The notes under the pieces were generated by a model. It was not told the origin of the DNA and ran no database searches. It worked only from the letters and a program-made list of their open reading frames with translations. Below are positions 32,178-42,694 of a stretch of DNA of 64,000 nt, piece after piece (within the stretch, counting starts at the first letter, position 1; the number at the start of each line of letters is the position of its first letter). This DNA comes from Corynebacterium sp. HMSC27B11 (GTDB lineage Bacteria; Actinomycetota; Actinomycetes; Mycobacteriales; Mycobacteriaceae). The translations under genes and the position numbers were made by a program. The stretch spans positions 81,633 to 145,632 of the forward strand of contig NZ_KV823578.1 of assembly GCF_001815985.1 (NCBI RefSeq), in the 5' to 3' direction.

Positions 32178-34562
32178 TTAACCCTGATCCCAGGGCAGTG
32201 GCTGGTCCGCGAACACGCTCAAACCCTGGGTCGCACGGGTGATTGCCACGTAGAGGTCCTGCAGCCCCTGTGGGGAGGCGTCGACGATCGCGGCGGGCTC
32301 GACGAGCACGACCTCGTCGAACTCCAGGCCCTTCGCCTCGGCGGTGCTGACCACCAGCACCTCCGCGTCGATGCCGACCAGGTCAGAGCCCAGCGCATCG
32401 CCCAAGGCCGCAGTCACCTTCCCGCGTGCCCAGTCCAGGTCCGCATCGCTGGTGATGATCCCCACCAGGCCCTCGCCGGCCCGCCGCGCGATCTCGGGCA
32501 GCGCGCCCGCCAGCTCCGCCCGCGCCGCATAAGCCACACCCGTGCCGGTGCCGCGCAGCGCGATCGCGGGCTCCTGATCCGCGGCGATCTCGGGGAGCAA
32601 CTGATTGGCCACGTCCGCGATGTCCTGCGGCGTGCGGTAGTTCACGCTGAGCTCCTTCAGCTCCCAGCGATCCGACACATAAGGAGCCAGGGTCTCGCCC
32701 CAGGAGGCCACGCCAGCCGGGTTGCCCGTCTGTGCCGGATCACCAACCACGGTCATCCACCGGTTGGGGGAGCGGCGGAAGATCATCCGCCAGTCCATCT
32801 CCGAAAGCTCCTGGGCTTCGTCCACGATGACGTGGCCGAAGGCCCAGCGCAGGTCCTGGGCGGCACGCTGCGCCGTGCTGCGCGCGTCGCGTACTCGCTG
32901 GCGACCCGCTAGCTGCTCGGCGTCGATGACGTCATAGGCCATGAGGATCTCCGGGGCGAAGCCATCGTCCAAGTCCTGGGTCGCCGAGCCCGTGAGGATG
33001 TCCAGCGCGTCCTGGGCCTCCGCGATCTTCGCCAGCCACTCCTCACGCTCCGCCTTCTCGGCCGCCTCGTCGTCGATGATGCCCAGCATGTCCGCCAGTT
33101 CGTCGAGCAGCGGCGCATCTGCGGCAGTCCACAGGATCTGGCCACCGTCCAGCTCCACCGGCGGGGTGGCCTGCAGCCCGCGGATCGTGTCCTCGTCGTA
33201 CTCCGAGGCGATCTCCTCGGCATGCTCGTACAGGTCGGCCAGCACCTGCTCCGGCGTGAGTTCCGGCCAGAACTCGTCCAACGCTGCCACCACCGCGGGC
33301 TCCTCGCGCAGGTCATCGCGCAGGCTGGTGCGGTCTTCCGCGGTCAGCAAGTTCTCCCCGCCGAGGGGGTCGCGCCCGATCGTCTGCGCCAACGCATCCG
33401 CCAGGGAACTGATCGCATGATCCACGAACAGTGGCCGGGCCTGGTTGTGGGGCTTGCGGCTACGTCGCGCCCGGGTGCGGGCGGCGCGGACCATCTTCGG
33501 GCTCAACTCCACGGCCACGCCATCTACCATGAAATCGCGCGGCTGCTCCGGCACCTGCTGCCAGGACTGCACCGCCAGCTTCAGGATATGAAGCATCTCC
33601 GCGCTGCCCTTGACCTCACGGGCCAGCAGGCTCGGTTCGGGCCGCGTCTTCACCCCCGGCAGGAGCGTGCCCGGGGTCGCCAGCACCACGCCGGTCTCAC
33701 CCAGGGAGGGCAGCACCTGCGAGATGTAGTCCAGGAAGCGCGCATTCGGGCCGACGATGAGCACGCCCGTCTTCGCGAGCTGCTCGCGCCACGTGTACAG
33801 CAGGTAGGCCGCGCGGTGCAGCGCGACCGCGGTCTTCCCGGTCCCCGGCGCACCCTGGACGACGGTGACGGAGCGGTGCTCGCTGCGGATGATGGCGTCC
33901 TGCTCCGCGGCGATGGTCTCCACGATGTCGCCCATCCGCGTGCTGCGGGCCGCGTTCACCGCGTCCAACAGCGCGGCCTCCTGAGCCACCCCTCCCGCCG
34001 CGGACGTCGTCTTTTCAGTTAAGGACGTCTGGTCCTCGCCGCGGGTGGTGAGCCGCTCATCGGCGACGTGGGTCACCTTCCGCCCGCGAGTCTTGATGTG
34101 GCGGCGCAGGTGCACCCCATCTGGGTGCAGGGTGGTGGCGAGGTAGAAGGGGCGGGCCATCGGTGCGCGCCAGTCCATCAGGAGGGTACGCATCTCGTCG
34201 TCGCGGGTGTGCAGCCCCAGCCGCCCGATATAGCGGCGGTCCAGATCGGGGGAGCCGGGCACCGGATTCTCTGGCTCCTCATCGGCCACGTCGATGCGGC
34301 CGAACATCAGTCCGATCTCCGCGATGGACAGGTTATCCAGTCGCTGCGAGATGTCCTGGATCTCGCGGTCGCGGCGCATCAGCCCCTGCGGGTCATCGAT
34401 ATCTGCTGTGGCTCGGACACTGGCCAGTCGCTTCTTCAGCGTGGCGGTCGTGGCGTCCACCTCAGCCAGCAGGTCATCGAGATGGTCCTGCTCGCTCGCG
34501 ATGGCCTCTGCGAGCGAGCGGTCGGCATTATTCGTGGTGCCGCGAGATGCGGGGCTGGTCAA
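32178..34562 (-). CDS. HelD/HelR-like RNA polymerase recycling ATPase
   Basis: This 794-residue SF1 (UvrD-like) protein has an N-terminal coiled coil (ASEQDHLDDLLAEVDATTAT) that in HelD enters the polymerase channel. Helicase motifs are Walker A APGTGKTAVALHR, Walker B VIVDEAQELSEMDWR, VNYRTPQDIADVANQLL and YVAITRATQGLSV. It resembles the actinobacterial HelD/HelR class, which removes stalled or rifampicin-bound RNA polymerase. The start is TTG, chosen because GGAGG lies 4 nt before it. It follows the DoxX gene by 21 nt. No inverted repeat like the rifampicin-associated element was found upstream. Confidence 0.85.
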   Translation of the reverse strand: MTSPASRGTTNNADRSLAEAIASEQDHLDDLLAEVDATTATLKKRLASVRATADIDDPQGLMRRDREIQDISQRLDNLSIAEIGLMFGRIDVADEEPENPVPGSPDLDRRYIGRLGLHTRDDEMRTLLMDWRAPMARPFYLATTLHPDGVHLRRHIKTRGRKVTHVADERLTTRGEDQTSLTEKTTSAAGGVAQEAALLDAVNAARSTRMGDIVETIAAEQDAIIRSEHRSVTVVQGAPGTGKTAVALHRAAYLLYTWREQLAKTGVLIVGPNARFLDYISQVLPSLGETGVVLATPGTLLPGVKTRPEPSLLAREVKGSAEMLHILKLAVQSWQQVPEQPRDFMVDGVAVELSPKMVRAARTRARRSRKPHNQARPLFVDHAISSLADALAQTIGRDPLGGENLLTAEDRTSLRDDLREEPAVVAALDEFWPELTPEQVLADLYEHAEEIASEYDEDTIRGLQATPPVELDGGQILWTAADAPLLDELADMLGIIDDEAAEKAEREEWLAKIAEAQDALDILTGSATQDLDDGFAPEILMAYDVIDAEQLAGRQRVRDARSTAQRAAQDLRWAFGHVIVDEAQELSEMDWRMIFRRSPNRWMTVVGDPAQTGNPAGVASWGETLAPYVSDRWELKELSVNYRTPQDIADVANQLLPEIAADQEPAIALRGTGTGVAYAARAELAGALPEIARRAGEGLVGIITSDADLDWARGKVTAALGDALGSDLVGIDAEVLVVSTAEAKGLEFDEVVLVEPAAIVDASPQGLQDLYVAITRATQGLSVFADQPLPWDQG

Positions 34563-34583
34563 TCTACCTCCGGTGCAACGGGC

Positions 34584-35318
34584 TTACTTGAGCTTCTTCG
34601 CCTTCTTCTTGGCCTTCTTTGCCTTCTTGGACAGGCCCTTCGTGCTGTCCTGCAGCTCCTCAGCAAAGGTCTCAGCATACGCGCTCGCCTGGTCGCGCAC
34701 CTGGTAGGCGGTGTCGCGCCACTCGTCGGAGTGCTCGTCGACGTAGTCGCTCACAGCGCTCGCTGCAGAGGAGATGCTGTCCGAGGCCTCAGAAGCCAGC
34801 TCGCGGGCCTTCTCGGAGAAGTCGCTGGCGTAGTCCTGCGCGGTGGCGAGCATCTCCTGCTGCTGGGACTTGCCCGGCAGCGCCTGCTGCGCGCGCCATG
34901 CCAGGCCCGGCTTGCCGGCAGTGTCCTCGGCGGCGATCAACAGGCCACCCAGCAGGCCGACGTCCGCCAGGAGGGTGGTCAGCTGGGTGTTCTGGCCGCC
35001 CTTGCCGGCGACGTTCTTGATGTCGTGGCGGGTCAGGATCGCAGGCAGGTGTGCGGCTGCGAGCGCTGCGGCGGCCAGGCGCGGCGCCTTACCGCGGGCC
35101 AGCAGGGCAGCGGCGGCGATCTTGGTGCCACCCGCGATGCGCACGTTGGTTTCCGCGTCACGTGGTAGCAGGCCAGCAGCCTGCGGTGGCAGAACCTTGC
35201 GCAGGGTGCCGGTCACAACCTCGGCGTTCTTCGCGTGATTCTGCGGGCTTTTCACCATCTGGACACCATCGGCGATGAATGCCGAAGCCATCAGGGGACG
35301 GGCGATCTTGCGAAGCAT
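34584..35318 (-). CDS. DoxX-family membrane protein with lysine-rich tail
   Basis: This is a 244-residue protein. Residues 1-130 are a DoxX-like membrane domain (MLRKIARPLMASAFIADG, then ARGKAPRLAAAALAAAHLPA). Residues 145-225 are polar and helical, and the last 16 residues are almost all Lys and Ala (KKAKKAKKKAKKLK), a likely cytoplasmic RNA, DNA or lipid contact. It has an AAGGAG ribosome site. It is the first gene of a two-gene unit with the HelD-like motor. CTGGA/TCCAG repeats lie in its leader. Confidence 0.82.
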   Translation of the reverse strand: MLRKIARPLMASAFIADGVQMVKSPQNHAKNAEVVTGTLRKVLPPQAAGLLPRDAETNVRIAGGTKIAAAALLARGKAPRLAAAALAAAHLPAILTRHDIKNVAGKGGQNTQLTTLLADVGLLGGLLIAAEDTAGKPGLAWRAQQALPGKSQQQEMLATAQDYASDFSEKARELASEASDSISSAASAVSDYVDEHSDEWRDTAYQVRDQASAYAETFAEELQDSTKGLSKKAKKAKKKAKKLK

Positions 35319-35421
35319 GAAGACTCCTTCGGTGTGGGTAGCAAGATAGCTGGAGTTTTATCCAGCGTTAGGGGATCAAGTCTACGCGAGTGGCCGGGCG
35401 CCAGCTGCGCGTTTCGCGGGA

Positions 35422-36105
35422 TTACCAGCCCCGCTCGGCCCACTCCTCGACGTGCGGGGCCTCGTCGCCGACGGTGGTGCTGTCGCCGTGGCCGGGGTGC
35501 AGCCGCGTGCCGTCGGGCAGGCTGAACACCCGCTGCGTGACGTCCGAGAGCAGCTGCTGGAACTCCTCCGGGGAGTTCGTTTTGCCGACCCCGCCTGGGA
35601 ACACGCTATCCCCGACGAACATGCGTGGGGCGTCTTCCGGCAGTTCCACGTGCACGGCGATGCCGCCCGGGGTGTGGCCCCGCAGCTCCACCGCAGTCAT
35701 CTTCAACTCCGAGCAGTTACCCTTCAAACGCAGCAGCTCCGGGGTTCCTTCGTCGTTGCCGTAGACCTCATCGGCCGGGGCTGGCAGGTTGGTGGCCTCC
35801 TTGCGTGGTGCGTGGTGACGCGCCCCCGTTGCCGCCAGAACCTCCTCCAGCGCCTGCACGTGGTCGCCATGCTGGTGGGTGGTGAGGACGTCGGTGATGG
35901 TCACCCGCAGCTGATCCGCCAGGGCCAGGATGTGCTCAGCGTCCGCAGCCGCGTCAATGAGCAGCGCATTGCCGCCGCTGGCGATGAGGTAGACGTTGTT
36001 GTCCATCTCGCCAACTGAGGTGCGCGCCACGATCGTGGCATCCGTGGAAATAATCTCGACATCTCGGGGGTTGGAAAGATGTCCGAACTCACTGACCTGT
36101 GACAT
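35422..36105 (-). CDS. MBL-fold metal-dependent hydrolase (glyoxalase II-like)
   Basis: This 227-residue metallo-beta-lactamase-fold protein has the zinc motif THQHGDHVQ, later metal ligands in [10 protein letters not shown] and [13 protein letters not shown], and the final His in [12 protein letters not shown]. The natural substrate is unknown; relatives cleave thioesters such as S-lactoylglutathione. The syntenic gene in M. tuberculosis is Rv1637c, also next to uvrA. Three in-frame ATGs lie within 20 nt and the one at 36105 ([10 protein letters not shown]) is taken. It is divergent from uvrA. Confidence 0.85.
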   Translation of the reverse strand: MSQVSEFGHLSNPRDVEIISTDATIVARTSVGEMDNNVYLIASGGNALLIDAAADAEHILALADQLRVTITDVLTTHQHGDHVQALEEVLAATGARHHAPRKEATNLPAPADEVYGNDEGTPELLRLKGNCSELKMTAVELRGHTPGGIAVHVELPEDAPRMFVGDSVFPGGVGKTNSPEEFQQLLSDVTQRVFSLPDGTRLHPGHGDSTTVGDEAPHVEEWAERGW

Positions 36106-36210
36106 ATGCATGAACTCGAGCATATCTACTTGTCGTACAGTGGGAATGAACTCATCCTGAGCCCGCGCCACCCAGGCGCGGCTCAGGGACAAAGCCAAAC
36201 AGGAGGACGA

Positions 36211-39063
36211 GTGGCAGAGAAGCTTTTGGTCCGCGGTGCACGCGAGCACAACCTCAAGGGGGTGGACCTCGAGCTGCCGAGGGACAAAATGATCGTCTTC
36301 ACGGGACTGTCCGGTTCCGGGAAGTCGTCGCTGGCCTTCGACACCATCTTCGCTGAGGGGCAACGGCGCTACGTCGAGTCCCTCAGCTCCTATGCCCGCA
36401 TGTTCCTCGGTCGCCTCGACAAGCCGGATGTCGACTTCATCGAAGGCCTCTCGCCGGCGGTCTCCATCGACCAGAAGTCGACGAACCACAACCCGCGGTC
36501 CACGGTCGGCACCGTGACCGAGATCTTCGACTACCTGCGCCTGCTCTTCGCCCGCACCGGCACCCCGCACTGCCCGAAGTGCGGCGAGGTGATCCAGCGG
36601 CAAACCCCGCAGGAAATCGTGGACCAGATCATGGCCATGGAGGCCGGCACCAAGTTCCAGGTCCTCGCGCCGGTCGTGCGCACCCGCAAGGGCGAATTCG
36701 TTGACCTCTTCGAGGAACTCGCTGCGGAAGGTTACGCTCGCGTTCGGGTCGACGGCGAGGTCCACCGCCTGACCGATCCACCGCAGCTGGAAAAGCAGGT
36801 CAAGCACGACATCGACGTCGTCATCGACCGCCTCCAGGTGAAGGAAAGCCAGAAGCAGCGACTCACCGACTCCGTCGAGACGGCACTGCGCCGCGCGGAC
36901 GGCGTCGTCGTCATCGAATTCGTCGACCTCGACGAAGATGACCCGAACCGGCAGCGCCGCTTCTCCGAGAAGATGGCCTGCCCCAACGGCCACGCCCTGC
37001 AGCTCGACGAGCTCGAGCCGCGCGCCTTCTCCTTCAACTCTCCATTTGGTGCCTGCCCGGCCTGCGACGGCCTGGGCACCAAGCTCGAGGTCGACGAGAT
37101 GCTCGTCATCCCGGACGAGGATGCCCCGCTGAACAAGGCCATCGCGCCGTGGACCTCCAGCCCGAACGCGCGCTACTTCGACAAGCTCATCACCGCGCTG
37201 TCCAAGGAGCTGGACATCGACCCGAGCACCCCGTGGTCGGAGCTCACGAAGGCCGAACAGAAGGCTGTCCTGAAGGGGCACCCCACCCCGATCAGCGTGA
37301 GCTACAAGAACCGCTACGGCCGCCAGCGCCGGTACAACGCACCCTTCGAGGGCGTGATGCCATTCCTGAAGCGCAAGCTCGACCAGACCGACTCCGACTG
37401 GTCCAAGGAGCGCTACCGCAGCTACATGCGCGAGGTGGCGTGCCCGACGTGTAAGGGGGCGCGACTGAAGCCGGAGGTGTTGGCCGTGACCATCGCCTCG
37501 GGGGAGAAGGAGCTGTCCATCGCGGGCGTATCCGACCTGTCCATCGCCGAGGCGAGCGAGTTCCTGGATAACCTCACGCTGAACAAGCGACAGGAGATGA
37601 TCGCCGGTGCGGTGCTGCGCGAGACACAGGCGCGGCTGAAGTTCCTGCTGGACGTCGGCCTGGACTACCTGGCCCTGTCCCGTTCGGCGGGCACACTCTC
37701 CGGTGGCGAGGCGCAGCGCATCCGCCTGGCGACCCAGATCGGTGCGGGTCTGGCAGGCGTGCTCTACGTGTTGGACGAGCCGTCGATTGGCCTGCACCAG
37801 CGGGATAATGCCCGGCTGATTACGACCCTGGAGAACCTCCGCGACCTGGGTAACACCCTGATCGTCGTCGAGCACGATGAGGACACGATCCGTGCGGCGG
37901 ACTGGCTGGTGGATATCGGCCCGAATGCCGGCGAGTACGGCGGGCATATCGTGTATTCCGGCGAACCGAAGGGCATCACTGATGCCGAGGATTCGCTGAC
38001 CGGCGATTACCTCGCCGGGCGCCGGGTACTGGCGGTGCCGGAGTCCCGCCGCGAGATTGATAATGAGCGGATGCTGACGATCCACGGGGCGCAGGAAAAT
38101 AACCTCAAGAAGGTGGACGTGTCGATCCCGCTCGGTGTGATGACCTGCATCACCGGCGTGTCGGGTTCGGGCAAATCTTCCCTCGTCAACGGCATTCTGG
38201 CGCGGTCGCTGGCTAATCAGCTCAACGGTGCCCGCCTGGTGCCGGGGCACCACAAGAAGGTCAGTGGCCTGGATCAGCTGGACAAGCTCGTGCAGGTTGA
38301 CCAGAGCCCGATCGGGCGCACCCCGCGCTCCAACCCGGCGACGTACACCGGTGTCTTCGACCGGGTGCGCAAGCTCTTCGCGGAGACCACCGAGGCGAAG
38401 GTGCGCGGCTACACGGCCGGGCGTTTCAGCTTCAATGTCAAGGGCGGGCGCTGCGAAGCCTGCCGCGGCGACGGCACGCTGAAGATTGAGATGAACTTCC
38501 TTCCGGACGTCTACGTCCCCTGCGAGGTCTGCGACGGTGCCCGGTACAACCGCGAGACGCTCGAGGTGAAGTACAAGGGCAAGAACATCGCCGAGGTGCT
38601 CGACATGCCGATCTCCGAGGCCGCGGAGTTCTTCGAGCCGATCACGGCGATCGCGCGTTACCTGAACACGCTCGTGGATGTTGGGTTGGGCTACGTGCGC
38701 CTCGGCCAGGCGGCCACCACGCTGTCTGGCGGTGAGGCGCAGCGCGTGAAGCTCGCAGCCGAGCTGCAGAAGCGCTCCAACGGGCGGACGATCTACATCC
38801 TCGACGAGCCGACCACTGGCCTGCACTTTGAGGACATTCGCAAGCTCATGCTGGTCCTGCAGGGACTGGTGGACAAGGGCAATACGGTGCTGATCATCGA
38901 GCACAACCTGGATGTCATCAAGTCCGCGGACTGGATCATCGACATGGGTCCGGAGGGTGGCTCGGGTGGCGGCACGGTCGTGGCCCAGGGGACCCCGGAG
39001 GATGTGGCGAAGGTCGACGGCTCCCATACCGCGACATACCTCGCGCCCATGTTGCCCGCCTAA
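36211..39063 (+). CDS. uvrA: Excinuclease ABC subunit A
   Basis: This 950-residue DNA-damage sensor is a dimeric ABC ATPase. The first Walker [10 protein letters not shown] is at residues 32-40 and the second reads [12 protein letters not shown]. Two ABC signatures ([13 protein letters not shown] and [13 protein letters not shown]) and the zinc-finger cysteines (CPACDGLG, then CEACRGDG and CEVCDG) are intact. The start is the GTG at 36211, 4 nt after a strong AGGAGG. Its 3' end contains the -35 region of the infC promoter. Confidence 0.96.
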   Translation: MAEKLLVRGAREHNLKGVDLELPRDKMIVFTGLSGSGKSSLAFDTIFAEGQRRYVESLSSYARMFLGRLDKPDVDFIEGLSPAVSIDQKSTNHNPRSTVGTVTEIFDYLRLLFARTGTPHCPKCGEVIQRQTPQEIVDQIMAMEAGTKFQVLAPVVRTRKGEFVDLFEELAAEGYARVRVDGEVHRLTDPPQLEKQVKHDIDVVIDRLQVKESQKQRLTDSVETALRRADGVVVIEFVDLDEDDPNRQRRFSEKMACPNGHALQLDELEPRAFSFNSPFGACPACDGLGTKLEVDEMLVIPDEDAPLNKAIAPWTSSPNARYFDKLITALSKELDIDPSTPWSELTKAEQKAVLKGHPTPISVSYKNRYGRQRRYNAPFEGVMPFLKRKLDQTDSDWSKERYRSYMREVACPTCKGARLKPEVLAVTIASGEKELSIAGVSDLSIAEASEFLDNLTLNKRQEMIAGAVLRETQARLKFLLDVGLDYLALSRSAGTLSGGEAQRIRLATQIGAGLAGVLYVLDEPSIGLHQRDNARLITTLENLRDLGNTLIVVEHDEDTIRAADWLVDIGPNAGEYGGHIVYSGEPKGITDAEDSLTGDYLAGRRVLAVPESRREIDNERMLTIHGAQENNLKKVDVSIPLGVMTCITGVSGSGKSSLVNGILARSLANQLNGARLVPGHHKKVSGLDQLDKLVQVDQSPIGRTPRSNPATYTGVFDRVRKLFAETTEAKVRGYTAGRFSFNVKGGRCEACRGDGTLKIEMNFLPDVYVPCEVCDGARYNRETLEVKYKGKNIAEVLDMPISEAAEFFEPITAIARYLNTLVDVGLGYVRLGQAATTLSGGEAQRVKLAAELQKRSNGRTIYILDEPTTGLHFEDIRKLMLVLQGLVDKGNTVLIIEHNLDVIKSADWIIDMGPEGGSGGGTVVAQGTPEDVAKVDGSHTATYLAPMLPA

Positions 39064-39080
39064 GATCTGCGTGCTATATT
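39052..39080 (+). promoter_or_regulatory. Promoter of the infC-rpmI-rplT operon
   Basis: TTGCCC (39052-39057) and TATATT (39075-39080) are separated by 17 nt, giving a start near 39087 and a leader of about 225 nt. Confidence 0.5.
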
Positions 39081-39086
39081 CATGAG

Positions 39087-39311
39087 CACTACCGCTTGTC
39101 GTGTGTCGACAAGCTGCAAGTGGAGTTCTTTTTCTCCCACCTTAGACCGCCGTCACTGGCTGGGCTCGGGTCCAAAGCGAAGCTTTATGCTCGCAGCCTC
39201 TTCCATATGATTGAAGGGGCTTTCATTTGGGCGCTCCGGCGCGGGGGATTTTTCAGGGCTTCACAAGCAGTTGCGGTAAAGATCACTTACTACTGCTACT
39301 GAGGAGTTCAC
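39087..39311 (+). promoter_or_regulatory. Structured leader of infC
   Basis: A strong hairpin, GCTTGTCG-TGTGT-CGACAAGC, is at 39094-39114. It is followed by GTGGAG-TTCTTTTT-CTCCCAC. A small frame from ATG 39207 codes for 31 residues ending ITYYCY, and its TGA (39300-39302) touches the infC ribosome site GAGGAG. The leader could act by attenuation or coupling; this is inference. Confidence 0.45.
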
Positions 39312-39836
39312 ATCAGCGCTGAAGCTCGCATCAACGACCGAATTCGAGTCCCCGAGGTCCGACTCGTCGGTCCCAACGGAGAACAGGTCGGCATTGTCAA
39401 GACGGACGATGCTCGCAAGCTGGCCTATGAAGCAGACCTCGATCTTGTAGAGGTCGCGCCGAACGCCAAGCCGCCCGTGGCCAAGATCATGGACTACGGC
39501 AAGTTCAAGTATGAACAGGCTCAGAAGGCCCGCGAGGCTCGACGTAATCAGCAGCAGACTGTGGTCAAGGAGCAGAAGTTCCGCCCGAAGATCGATGACC
39601 ACGACTACGAGACCAAGAAGGGCAACGTCGTTCGTTTCCTGGAGAAGGGCTCGAAGGTCAAGGTCACGATCATGTTCCGTGGTCGCGAGCAGTCCCGCCC
39701 CGAGCTGGGCTTCCGCCTCCTGGAGCGTCTTGCCGCTGACGTTGAGGAAGTCGGTCAGGTTGAGTCCCGTCCGAAGCAGGACGGTCGCAACATGACGATG
39801 GTTCTCGGCCCCGTCCGCAACAAGGGCAAGAAGTAG
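39312..39836 (+). CDS. infC: Translation initiation factor IF-3 (AUC start)
   Basis: This 174-residue factor keeps 30S subunits free and checks the start codon. The N-terminal domain ([20 protein letters not shown]) and the C-terminal domain ([20 protein letters not shown]) are complete. The frame has a TGA at 39300-39302 and no ATG, GTG or TTG before residue 50, while the conserved N-terminus begins right at ATC 39312, which follows GAGGAG by 5 nt. The start is therefore AUC, the rare codon used in other bacteria for IF-3 to repress its own translation. An ATG-only call would lose 55 residues. Confidence 0.93.
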   Translation: MSAEARINDRIRVPEVRLVGPNGEQVGIVKTDDARKLAYEADLDLVEVAPNAKPPVAKIMDYGKFKYEQAQKAREARRNQQQTVVKEQKFRPKIDDHDYETKKGNVVRFLEKGSKVKVTIMFRGREQSRPELGFRLLERLAADVEEVGQVESRPKQDGRNMTMVLGPVRNKGKK

Positions 39837-39875
39837 TCTCAGTAGTTCACAAACGTTGCTAGAGGATTTTCACCA

Positions 39876-40070
39876 ATGAAGCAGAAGACGCACAAGGGTA
39901 CCGCTAAGCGCATCAAGGTCACCGGTTCCGGCAAGCTCCGTCGCGAGCGCGCCTACCGCCGCCACCTTCTTGAGGGCAAGCCGTCCACCCGCACCCGCCG
40001 CCTGAAGGGCACCACCGACGTGTCCGCAGCCGACAACAAGCGCATGAAGCGCCTGCTGGGCAAGGCTTAA
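39876..40070 (+). CDS. rpmI: 50S ribosomal protein L35
   Basis: This is a 64-residue basic protein beginning [20 protein letters not shown], the normal size and pattern. It is 39 nt after infC and 65 nt before rplT in the classical operon. Confidence 0.97.
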   Translation: MKQKTHKGTAKRIKVTGSGKLRRERAYRRHLLEGKPSTRTRRLKGTTDVSAADNKRMKRLLGKA

Positions 40071-40135
40071 TTACCTTAAGCCTCCCCCTTTTCTCGAAAT
40101 ACTAAAGAACAACCTGAAGTAAAGGACGTATCACC

Positions 40136-40519
40136 GTGGCACGTGTCAAGCGCTCTGTGAACGCAAAGAAGAAGCGTCGCGAAGTACTGAATTCCGCGAA
40201 GGGCTACCGGGGCCAGCGCTCCCGCCTGTACCGCAAGGCGAAGGAGCAGATGCTCCACTCCAAGACCTATGCCTTCCGCGACCGTCGCGCCCGCAAGGGT
40301 GAGTTCCGCAAGCTGTGGATCCAGCGCATCAACGCCGCTGCTCGTCAGAACGACATGACCTACAACCGCCTGATCCAGGGCCTGAAGCTGGCCGAGATCG
40401 AGGTCGACCGCAAGGTCCTGGCCGAGCTGGCTGTCTCCGACGCCGCTGCCTTCACCGCACTGTGCGAGGCTGCTAAGGCTGCTCTGCCGGAGGACGTCAA
40501 CGCACCGGCGGCTTCCTAA
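40136..40519 (+). CDS. rplT: 50S ribosomal protein L20
   Basis: This is a 127-residue protein that starts with GTG and reads [20 protein letters not shown], the conserved L20 opening. AAGGAC precedes the GTG. In other bacteria L20 can repress its own operon. It is the last gene before a strong terminator. Confidence 0.97.
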   Translation: MARVKRSVNAKKKRREVLNSAKGYRGQRSRLYRKAKEQMLHSKTYAFRDRRARKGEFRKLWIQRINAAARQNDMTYNRLIQGLKLAEIEVDRKVLAELAVSDAAAFTALCEAAKAALPEDVNAPAAS

Positions 40520-40545
40520 AACCAGCCGAGGCGTTCAGCCTCCCA

Positions 40546-40581
40546 CCGCCTTCGACGCGCTCCGCGTCGGGGCGGTTTTTT
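40546..40581 (+). terminator. Terminator of the infC-rpmI-rplT operon
   Basis: The stem CCGCC...GACGCG with CGCGTC...GGCGG is followed by six T. Confidence 0.88.
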
Positions 40582-40698
40582 CATGTCTTCATGGGCTACC
40601 GTGCGTGCAAAGCGAGCTGGGTGCGTGGTGGTGGAGCTCCCGAACAGGGGAGAGGCGGGCAGCGGGGCACCACAGTCATCGCCTCGCAACAACCCGAC

Positions 40699-40704
40699 TA
40701 GGGT
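40699..40704 (+). promoter_or_regulatory. -10 box, probable leaderless promoter
   Basis: TAGGGT lies 8 nt before the ATG at 40713. The rest of the 190-bp gap holds only the upstream terminator. Confidence 0.42.
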
Positions 40705-40712
40705 GTGAAGCC

Positions 40713-41522
40713 ATGGAGATGTTCACCGAACGCACGCCCCGCATCGTCAACGCCGCCAAGCTGCACCGAGCCGCCACCCGGCGCAAGACCGGTCGCTTCC
40801 TCGCCGAGGGGGAGAACGCGGTCACCGCAGCTCTCGCGCGCGGCGAGGTCCTCGACCTGTACGTCACCGAGGCTGCGTGGGAGCGCTTCCCCTTCCTCCA
40901 GGACGTCACCGGCACCCACGTCCACCTCATCACCGAACGTGCCGCCGACCACCTCTCCGAGACGGTCACCCACACCGGCCTATTCGCCCTCTGCGCAAAC
41001 CAGATGGTCGACGACGATGCACTCATCGCTAGCGCCGTCAAGAACAGCCCACTCATTGCTGTGCCCGTCGAGACGAACGAGCCCGGGAACGCGGGAACCA
41101 TCATCCGTGTCGCCGATGCTTTCGGCGCCGGGGGAGTCCTCTTCGCGGGAAATACCGTGGATCCGCAGGGTGGCAAGGCGGTGCGCGCATCAGCCGGAAG
41201 CCTGTTCAACCTGCCCGTTGCCCGCAACACCTCGGTGGTGGAGGTCGTCGAGAAACTCCACGAGGCGGAGTTCCAGATCCTCGCTACCGCAGCGGACGGG
41301 GATGTCACCCTCCACGAGGCGGCCGACCCCGCCAATGGCATGCTCGCCCAGCCCACCGCATGGCTGTTCGGCAACGAGGCGCACGGGCTGGGGGACTGGC
41401 TCGACCTTGCGGATATCCGCGTGAGTATCCCGATGCGCGGGCAGGCTGAATCGCTGAACCTCGCCACGGCGGCAAGTGTGTGCCTTTACGAATCCTCCAA
41501 AGCACAGATTGCTAAGCTGTAG
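40713..41522 (+). CDS. TrmH/SpoU-family RNA 2'-O-methyltransferase
   Basis: This 269-residue SPOUT-fold protein has a substrate-binding N-domain that begins RIVNAAKLHRAATRRKTGRF. SpoU motifs follow: NPGNAGTIIRVADAFGAGGV-type motif 1 (here EPGNAGTIIRVADAFG), LFGNEAHGLGDW and VSIPMRGQAESLNLATAASV. It methylates a ribose in rRNA or tRNA; the exact site is not known. In M. tuberculosis tsnR (Rv1644) is at the same place after rplT. An in-frame ATG 6 nt later is an alternative start. Confidence 0.88.
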   Translation: MEMFTERTPRIVNAAKLHRAATRRKTGRFLAEGENAVTAALARGEVLDLYVTEAAWERFPFLQDVTGTHVHLITERAADHLSETVTHTGLFALCANQMVDDDALIASAVKNSPLIAVPVETNEPGNAGTIIRVADAFGAGGVLFAGNTVDPQGGKAVRASAGSLFNLPVARNTSVVEVVEKLHEAEFQILATAADGDVTLHEAADPANGMLAQPTAWLFGNEAHGLGDWLDLADIRVSIPMRGQAESLNLATAASVCLYESSKAQIAKL

Positions 41523-41527
41523 CCTGA

Positions 41528-42622
<1,095 letters not shown>

Positions 42623-42694
42623 GCCCCGCAGTACCCCGCCGCCACAACAACCTCCGCTCCACAACTCTTCTGGCAAAAGGACCTTTTCAAGCAC

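Noticed and set aside
35422..39027. 1201-residue minus-strand frame covering uvrA
   Set aside because: Only its last 227 residues (the MBL hydrolase) show a known fold. The rest is the mirror of uvrA in GC-rich DNA, with His/Arg/Val-rich composition.
39096..39302. 68-residue frame spanning the whole infC leader
   Set aside because: It overlaps the promoter-proximal hairpin and lacks a ribosome site. Only its 3' end is considered, as a possible short leader ORF.
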